Of a DNA stretch of 10,687 nt, positions 6,305 to 10,687 are shown piece after piece. The stretch's first letter is position 1; each line of letters starts with the position of its first letter. Source of the DNA: Deltaproteobacteria bacterium (GTDB lineage: Bacteria > Desulfobacterota > Desulfobacteria > Desulfobacterales > ETH-SRB1); contig JAFCZU010000100.1 in NCBI GenBank assembly GCA_019314185.1, positions 1 through 10,687 on the forward strand. The letters are read 5' to 3'. Both the position numbers and the translations under genes were made by a program. Under the pieces are notes generated by a model. That model saw only the letters and a program-made list of their open reading frames with translations, ran no database searches and was not told where the DNA came from.

Positions 6305-6961
6305 ATGGGATGCCGACAACTTAAAAAGAAAGTACTTGAACTCCTAAGATGTAAAAATTTTGAAAAGGGGCTTAAGGAGATCTGTCAACTGCCGGCGAGG
6401 CAGGCGGTAAACCCTCTTTTTTCCTTTTTTTACAGTAGTGATAAAATTATAAAATGGCGGGCTGTTACTGCTATGGGTGCAGTTGTTTCAAATCTTGCCG
6501 AGCATGATATGGAATCAGCGCGCGTGATAATGCGCCGTTTAATGTGGAATCTCAATGATGAATCCGGCGGAATAGGCTGGGGATCACCTGAAGCAATGGG
6601 CGAAATCATGGCCCGTAATAACAGGCTTGCGCAAGAGTATGCCCATATATTGCTGTCTTACATAAATCCTGCGGAAAACTATATTGAGCATGAAGCTCTG
6701 CAAAGGGGTGTTTTATGGGGCATTGGAAGACTTGCTCATTCCAGGCCTCATTTTGTAAAAAAGAATGCTGATTTGCTTTGTCCCTATATGGAATCTTCTG
6801 ATCCAATTCTTCGCGGCCTTGCTGCATGGGCGGCCAAACCGATATCTACAAAAAGAACAGAATCCTTTTTTTTAAGACTTGGTGACGACAATTCAAAAAT
6901 TAAGATTTTCGTAGACAACAGCCTTGTTGAATATACTATAAGCAGTCTGATTAAAGTATAA
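6305..6961 (+). CDS. HEAT-like repeat protein of unknown function
   Basis: The 218-residue, soluble, all-helical protein has PBS-lyase/HEAT-like repeats. Helical pairs are visible near 33-66 (PLFSFFYSSDKIIKWRAVTA), 88-118 (GIGWGSPEAMGEIMA), 126-158 (EALQRGVLWGIGRLA) and 160-180 (DPILRGLAAWAAKPI). No signal peptide or catalytic motif is seen. The stretch NDESGGIGWGSPEAMGEI looks strongly conserved in style and may be a binding surface; I recall similar proteins in sulfate reducers but know of no assigned role. ATG 6305 is preferred over the in-frame TTG at 6278, which lies inside the mobile element. AAAGG at 6291-6295, nine bases before ATG, is the present ribosome-binding site. Before the insertion the gene would have started only a few bases after the ferredoxin stop. 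Confidence 0.82.
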   Translation: MGCRQLKKKVLELLRCKNFEKGLKEICQLPARQAVNPLFSFFYSSDKIIKWRAVTAMGAVVSNLAEHDMESARVIMRRLMWNLNDESGGIGWGSPEAMGEIMARNNRLAQEYAHILLSYINPAENYIEHEALQRGVLWGIGRLAHSRPHFVKKNADLLCPYMESSDPILRGLAAWAAKPISTKRTESFFLRLGDDNSKIKIFVDNSLVEYTISSLIKV

Positions 6962-6964
6962 GGT

Positions 6965-6989
6965 TTTTCTCCAATTTAGTTGGAGAAAA
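6965..6989. terminator. Perfect 10-bp stem-loop after the HEAT gene
   Basis: TTTTCTCCAA (6965-6974) and TTGGAGAAAA (6980-6989) form a perfect 10-bp stem with a five-base loop, TTTAG, beginning three bases past the HEAT stop. On the plus strand there is no T-run after it, so termination is uncertain. Its position between convergent genes makes a transcription barrier or 3'-end stabiliser the likely role. Confidence 0.4.
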
Positions 6990-7003
6990 GGACTCAAGGA
7001 TTC

Positions 7004-7109
7004 CAGGAGTCAAGGAGTCAAGGGTTTGTTTTCTAAAGACTTTATCAGCGCCTTTAACATTCTTTCGCTTCACTACGTGTCACTCGAACCCTTGAATCCC
7101 TGACCCCTT
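7004..7109. repeat. Imperfect inverted repeat between convergent genes
   Basis: The arm at 7004-7028, built from tandem AGGAGTCA units (7005-7012 and 7013-7020) followed by AGGGTTTG, is an imperfect inverted copy of 7085-7109 (CGAACCCTTGAATCCCTGAC and onward). The 56-base interior includes TCTTTCGCTTCACTACGTGT. The element could form a long cruciform or hairpin between the ends of the HEAT and sulfite-reductase genes. It looks like another dispersed intergenic repeat; no gene fits in 6962-7175. Confidence 0.6.
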
Positions 7110-7175
7110 GTCCCCTCTGGAATTACACTTGCTAAATTGAAGACAATCCACTCGTTTTGCCTTAATTAACTACAA

Positions 7176-7844
7176 CTAATCGGGAAATGAACCAAGTATA
7201 GCTTCTTTAATCGCTTTAATTCCGATTCTATTGACAAATCTGGCCATTCGTTCCCGTTTTCTGGCGTTGTTTTTATAATATTCTAATATCTTTTTAGTCA
7301 GGTTAATTATTTCGTCTTTTGACAGATGCTCAGATAGAATATCTCCGATACGTGTACGATATCCGGAATTTCCTCCTATTATTAATGTCCAGCCCTTTTT
7401 CATGCCAAGCATGCCGATGTCACGGACAAAGCTCTCTCCGCATGAGAAGTGACAGCCTGATACTCCAATTTTGACTTTGGCGGGAAGATCAATTCCTGAA
7501 AAAAGTTTTTCAATTTCCATGCCGAGCCCCAAAGAGTCCTGGGCTCCAAATTTGCACACAGCTGTTCCCGGACACGCTTGAACATAATGCAGGCAAAGCT
7601 CGCTGGCTTCACCCACATCCATATTCAGGTCTTTCCAGACATTATCAACATCATCTTTCTTTATTCCCACCAGGGCAAAACGCTGACCGGAAGTAATCTT
7701 AATTATTGGTATTTCGTATTTTCTTGCGACATTAGCGATATTTTCCAAATTTTCAGGAGTAACAAGTCCGACCGGAATGCTTGGAACTATTGCGTATGTT
7801 TCTTTATCGCGTTGCAGGATTGCGCCTCTTGGTTTATCTGACAT
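7176..7844 (-). CDS. Small siroheme/4Fe-4S sulfite reductase (assimilatory type)
   Basis: The 222-residue protein is a single nitrite/sulfite-reductase half-unit. A ferredoxin-like N-terminal part (about 15-70) includes ITSGQRFALVGI (50-61), with a basic residue R55 typical of siroheme or substrate contact. The cluster-siroheme signature follows as C91-x5-C97 (CPGTAVC) and C131-x3-C135 (CHFSC). It matches the size and motif layout of the low-molecular-weight Desulfovibrio assimilatory-type sulfite reductase (about 218 residues), not the much longer DsrA/DsrB or CysI. Such enzymes catalyse six-electron reduction of sulfite to sulfide in the cytosol; some relatives act on nitrite, so the substrate is inferred. 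ATG 7844 has an AGGGGG-type ribosome-binding site eight bases upstream. The flavoprotein gene lies 100 bases upstream on the same strand and may supply electrons. Confidence 0.9.
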   Translation of the reverse strand: MSDKPRGAILQRDKETYAIVPSIPVGLVTPENLENIANVARKYEIPIIKITSGQRFALVGIKKDDVDNVWKDLNMDVGEASELCLHYVQACPGTAVCKFGAQDSLGLGMEIEKLFSGIDLPAKVKIGVSGCHFSCGESFVRDIGMLGMKKGWTLIIGGNSGYRTRIGDILSEHLSKDEIINLTKKILEYYKNNARKRERMARFVNRIGIKAIKEAILGSFPD

Positions 7845-7861
7845 AATAATTACCCCCTGTT

Positions 7862-7946
7862 AGCCTGAAGCTTGCATGTCTCCGGCATGGCTGCAGGCTG
7901 GTTGAATTTAGAAATTGGAAATTTGGCCTTTCTACTTTCCAATTTC
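7862..7946. repeat. Two inverted repeats between flavoprotein and sulfite reductase genes
   Basis: GAAATTGGAAA (7911-7921) and TTTCCAATTTC (7936-7946) form a perfect 11-bp inverted repeat with a 14-base loop; its right edge overlaps the flavoprotein stop codon at 7945-7947. On the minus strand no T-run follows it. A second, weaker pair, AGCCTG (7862-7867) and CAGGCT (7894-7899), lies closer to the sulfite-reductase start. They may act as a message-processing or attenuation structure, or be repeat relics. Confidence 0.5.
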
Positions 7947-8868
7947 AGGTTTCAAGCCGTGAACGGTTATCAAATTTCTTTGCATACCTGGCTGCAAAAA
8001 GCCCTGCAACGCAGCCTTCCCCGACAGCTTTAGCCATCTGAAAAGGCGGGCCGCAGATATCTCCGGCAGCATAAATTCCCTGTATGTTTGTCTGCTGCTG
8101 TTTATCAGCAACAATGTATTTGAACTTGTCGGCATCCAGCTCAACATCCAGGGGCGCAGCCAGTTCAATAGCCCCTTTTGCTCCGGTTTCTATGAATACG
8201 CCATCTATGTTCAGCCTTTGGTCATCGTCCAATATTATTCCTCCAACAATTTCTTTTCCAACGATTTTTTTAACCTTGCGTCTCGAGTGGAGAATAACTT
8301 CTGATTTCCTGATCTGATAATCGAGTTGTTCGGAAACCTTAAGTTGATCTGAAACAAGATGAACTTGATCAGCATAAAAAAGAAGGGTTAATGCGCCTGA
8401 AACAGCGGCCGATTCATTGCCAACAATAGCTACTTTTGCATTCTTATAAAAATTGGCATCACAATCCACACAATAACTGACGCCTTTTCCCAAAAACCTT
8501 TTCTCTCCTGGAACTCCAAGACGGTTGCGGGTTATACCCATAGCCATAATAAGGGCTCTAAGTTTTATTAAACGCCCGTTTTCAGTTGAAATTATAAACC
8601 AGTCATCCTTCTGTGTAGTCTTGATAATATCTTCCTGGAGAAAATGTGCTCCGGAATTCATGGCTTGCCGGATACCCTGTTCAAGAAGCTCCTCTCCAGA
8701 AACTTTACTTAGACAGCAGTAATTTTCTATATGTGCTCTGTAAAGACTGGATTTGTGTCCTCTGCCCAAAACCAGTACAGAGGCTTTAGCGCGGGCAGCA
8801 TGAATCGCAGCCTGAAGTCCTCCCGGCCCGGTTCCTAAAATAACAACATCGTAAGTTTCCTGAATCAT
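7945..8868 (-). CDS. Thioredoxin-reductase-like FAD oxidoreductase with altered nucleotide site
   Basis: The 307-residue flavoprotein has thioredoxin-reductase architecture. An N-terminal FAD-binding Rossmann motif GTGPGG (12-17) is followed by a redox-active CVDC (133-136) in the context GVSYCVDCDANF, a second nucleotide domain and the C-terminal FAD motif GIYAAGDICGPPFQMAKAVGEG (264-285). In classical NADPH enzymes the second Rossmann motif is GGGDSA and is followed by HRR; here these are GNESAA (150-155) and VHLVSD (169-174). NADPH binding is therefore doubtful; NADH, ferredoxin or another donor is possible. Ferredoxin-dependent flavin thioredoxin reductases are a known precedent. AAGGGGG five bases before ATG 8868 is a strong ribosome-binding site. 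It is the first gene of a minus-strand pair with the siroheme reductase. Its true substrate, thioredoxin or another disulfide, is not fixed by sequence. Confidence 0.85.
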   Translation of the reverse strand: MIQETYDVVILGTGPGGLQAAIHAARAKASVLVLGRGHKSSLYRAHIENYCCLSKVSGEELLEQGIRQAMNSGAHFLQEDIIKTTQKDDWFIISTENGRLIKLRALIMAMGITRNRLGVPGEKRFLGKGVSYCVDCDANFYKNAKVAIVGNESAAVSGALTLLFYADQVHLVSDQLKVSEQLDYQIRKSEVILHSRRKVKKIVGKEIVGGIILDDDQRLNIDGVFIETGAKGAIELAAPLDVELDADKFKYIVADKQQQTNIQGIYAAGDICGPPFQMAKAVGEGCVAGLFAARYAKKFDNRSRLET

Positions 8869-9196
8869 TTTAGCCCCCTTGTTTTTTACCTGGTCTTATG
8901 GTTTCAAGTTGTGACTACTTCACGTATTCAGGCTGAAGCTTAATGTTTCTAAATTATTTCATAAACCTAAGAGAAAAAATACGCAAAAGTTATTTTCGTC
9001 TGCAGCATTGCGAAGCGGCATGAGATACTTATATAGCCGACAAAACTAATGGCATTTGCAAATCCGTATCTATTATAACAATATATGTAAAATACTTTGC
9101 AACTATTCAGCCACACGGGTTGACAAATTAAAAATCGCACGCATTTTAGTATATATTTTTATAATATCTGAAAACAAACTTTTGACTGGAGGAATT
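8869..9196. other. Divergent 328-bp intergenic region
   Basis: This spacer separates the minus-strand flavoprotein operon from htpG on the plus strand and should hold both promoters. I see no open frame of interest. A 10-bp palindrome, ATTTGCAAAT, lies at 9054-9063. A possible htpG promoter is described separately. For the flavoprotein side I see no convincing -35/-10 pair. No CIRCE-type operator (TTAGCACTC/GAGTGCTAA) is visible. Confidence 0.55.
9120..9165 (+). promoter_or_regulatory. Possible htpG promoter (TTGACA plus AT-rich -10 region)
   Basis: A perfect consensus -35 hexamer TTGACA is at 9120-9125. The expected -10 window holds only TTTTAG or TAGTAT (9144-9152, spacing 18 to 21), while a perfect TATAAT lies further on at 9160-9165 without a matching -35. 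The start of transcription is therefore ambiguous. No heat-shock sigma-32-like signature is obvious. Confidence 0.35.
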
Positions 9197-10687
9197 ATGA
9201 GTAATCAAGCAACAACCCACGAATTTAAATCGGAAGTTAAGCAGCTTTTGAAGCTGATCATCAACTCTCTTTATTCAAACAAGGAGATATTTCTTCGCGA
9301 ACTGATATCCAACGCGTCGGATGCCATACAGACATTTGAAATTTCGGACAATGGCATTGGAATGACCTATGACGAGGTCATGGAAAACATCGGAACCATT
9401 GCTCAAAGCGGAACGGCTGCTTTCATGGCGGCCATGGAGCAGACCAATGGCGACACCCTTAACCCTGAACTGATCGGCCAGTTCGGTGTTGGATTTTACA
9501 GTGCCTTTATCGTAGCGGACAAGATCACCCTCCTGACCAGAGCAGCCGGATCGGAAAAGGGAGTTCGCTGGGAATCCCATGGAGATGGGACTTATACCAT
9601 CGAAAAAGCGGAAAAGGAAAGCCGGGGAACTTCAATAACTCTTGAACTAAAGAAAAAAGAAGACGGGGAGCAGGATTTTACGGATGAATTTGTCATCAGA
9701 CACATTGTCAAGCAGCATTCGGACTTTGTCAGCTATCCGGTGGTGATGGATATGGAAAAAGAAGAACCCATCCCGGAACCCGAACAACTCAAGGACAAGG
9801 ATGGCAAGCCCCTCGGAAAGACCACCCGCAAGGTTGTAAAGGAAGAAACCTTAAACACCATGAAGGCTATATGGGCCAAGGCTAAAGAGGAGGTCGACGA
9901 CAAGGAATATGAAGAGTTTTACAGGCATATCAGCCATGACTGGAATCCGCCCCTGGCAAGGCTGCATAGCAAATTCGAAGGAACTACGGAGTACACCGCC
10001 CTTCTGTATATTCCTTCCAAAGCTCCCCTTGATCTGTTTAACCCTGATGCAAAACATGGTATCCAGCTTTACTGCAAACGGGTTTTTATCATAGATGACT
10101 GTGCGGAGCTGATGCCGGAATACCTCCGATTTGTAAAAGGGGTTGTAGATGCTCCGGATCTCAGCCTGAATATCAGTCGTGAGATTCTCCAGCAAAACGC
10201 CCTGGTGAGAAATATCCGCCAGAATCTTGTTAAAAAGATTTTTCAACTGCTGAAAGATCTGGAAGACAAGGAATACGAAAAATTCTACGAGGAATTTGGA
10301 GCCGTTCTCAAAGTGGGTATTCATACCGACTTTGAAAACAAGAACAAAATCGCCGAATTGGCGCGATTTAAGACAAGTAAATCAGACGGCAAGTGGGTTT
10401 CACTCAAGGCGTATGTGGACAACATGCAGCCCGATCAGAAGGAAATCTACTACATTACCGGCGATAACATGACCGCCCTTTTGAACAGTCCCCTTCTGGA
10501 GCAGCTCAAGGCAAAGGATTATGAGGTTTTGCTCATGTCCGATCCGGTGGATGAATGGGTGGTTCAATCTTTTACCGAATACGACGGCAAATCGTTGAAA
10601 AGTGCTGAAAAGGGCGACCTTGCGTTAGACAAGGTCGACGATGACAAAAAGGATAAATATGATGGCCTTTTCAAGCAACTCCGTCTG
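9197..10687 (+). CDS. htpG: HtpG (Hsp90-family chaperone), 3' end outside window, internal deletion
   Basis: The frame is open from ATG 9197 to the window edge: 497 codons, against roughly 620-640 for complete HtpG. GGAGG at 9188-9192 precedes the start. Recognisable pieces are FKSEVKQLL at the N-terminus, [10 protein letters not shown] (34-43) with N39, DNGIGM (51-56), GTIAQSGT (66-73), [15 protein letters not shown] (94-108) and, in the middle domain, NISREILQ near residue 327. HtpG is a cytosolic ATP-dependent chaperone. Between NASDA and DNGIGM only about seven residues remain, whereas E. coli HtpG has about 37; roughly 30 residues of the ATP-binding GHKL domain are missing with the frame intact. 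The body of the gene is about 50 percent GC, against about 37 percent in sampled feoB. ATP turnover may be lost or altered. Confidence 0.9.
   Translation, partial: MSNQATTHEFKSEVKQLLKLIINSLYSNKEIFLRELISNASDAIQTFEISDNGIGMTYDEVMENIGTIAQSGTAAFMAAMEQTNGDTLNPELIGQFGVGFYSAFIVADKITLLTRAAGSEKGVRWESHGDGTYTIEKAEKESRGTSITLELKKKEDGEQDFTDEFVIRHIVKQHSDFVSYPVVMDMEKEEPIPEPEQLKDKDGKPLGKTTRKVVKEETLNTMKAIWAKAKEEVDDKEYEEFYRHISHDWNPPLARLHSKFEGTTEYTALLYIPSKAPLDLFNPDAKHGIQLYCKRVFIIDDCAELMPEYLRFVKGVVDAPDLSLNISREILQQNALVRNIRQNLVKKIFQLLKDLEDKEYEKFYEEFGAVLKVGIHTDFENKNKIAELARFKTSKSDGKWVSLKAYVDNMQPDQKEIYYITGDNMTALLNSPLLEQLKAKDYEVLLMSDPVDEWVVQSFTEYDGKSLKSAEKGDLALDKVDDDKKDKYDGLFKQLRL

Noticed and set aside
8869..9196. CIRCE or sigma-32 heat-shock element for htpG
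   Set aside because: I found neither the TTAGCACTC/GAGTGCTAA inverted repeat nor a CTTGAA/CCCCAT pair at sensible spacing.
9851..10324. Minus-strand open frame opposite htpG
   Set aside because: It is antisense to a conserved part of HtpG; no motif or ribosome-binding site supports it.

Overview
This window looks like a chromosomal segment of an anaerobic, sulfate-reducer-like member of the Desulfobacterota, probably near Desulfobacterales. The evidence is a rubrerythrin, a ferredoxin with the cysteine layout of Desulfovibrio gigas ferredoxin II, a small siroheme/4Fe-4S sulfite reductase of the Desulfovibrio assimilatory type, a Fur-FeoA fusion and AT-rich codon use. The lineage is inferred from family resemblance only; no database was searched.

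Layout. Positions 2-127 hold the 3' end of an unidentified gene, followed by AT-rich inverted and direct repeats (94-295). Positions 337-3785 form a ferrous-iron locus: a Fur-like regulator fused to a FeoA domain, a 309-bp gap, a stand-alone feoA and feoB (feoA and feoB overlap by one base). Directly behind feoB is an exported protein with two SH3b domains (3798-4310). A 154-bp palindromic MITE-like element (4319-4472) separates it from a membrane-anchored TPR protein (4495-5184). Then come rubrerythrin (5255-5827), a small ferredoxin (5955-6140), a second MITE-like element (6144-6299) and a HEAT-repeat protein (6305-6961). Convergent to these, on the minus strand, are a thioredoxin-reductase-like flavoprotein (8868-7945) and the small sulfite reductase (7844-7176). 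A 328-bp divergent spacer leads to htpG (9197 to the window end), which is cut by the window edge.

How the genes may work together. Fur-FeoA, FeoA and FeoB are a plausible self-contained unit for sensing and importing Fe2+. Rubrerythrin (peroxide reduction), the ferredoxin, the flavoprotein and the siroheme enzyme all consume iron or carry low-potential electrons. Placing them beside an iron importer fits anaerobic redox and oxidative-stress physiology, but functional coupling is inference.

Main points for a second look: (1) htpG has an in-frame loss of about 30 codons inside its ATP-binding domain and a higher GC content than the rest of the window; (2) two different MITE-like elements carry candidate target-site duplications, and the second appears to have split a formerly coupled ferredoxin-HEAT gene pair and supplied a new ribosome-binding site; (3) the Fur-FeoA fusion has an altered DNA-recognition helix; (4) the flavoprotein lacks the usual NADPH-binding signature of thioredoxin reductases. 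I found no CRISPR array, tRNA, rRNA, transposase or integrase, and no clear sign of a wholly new system.
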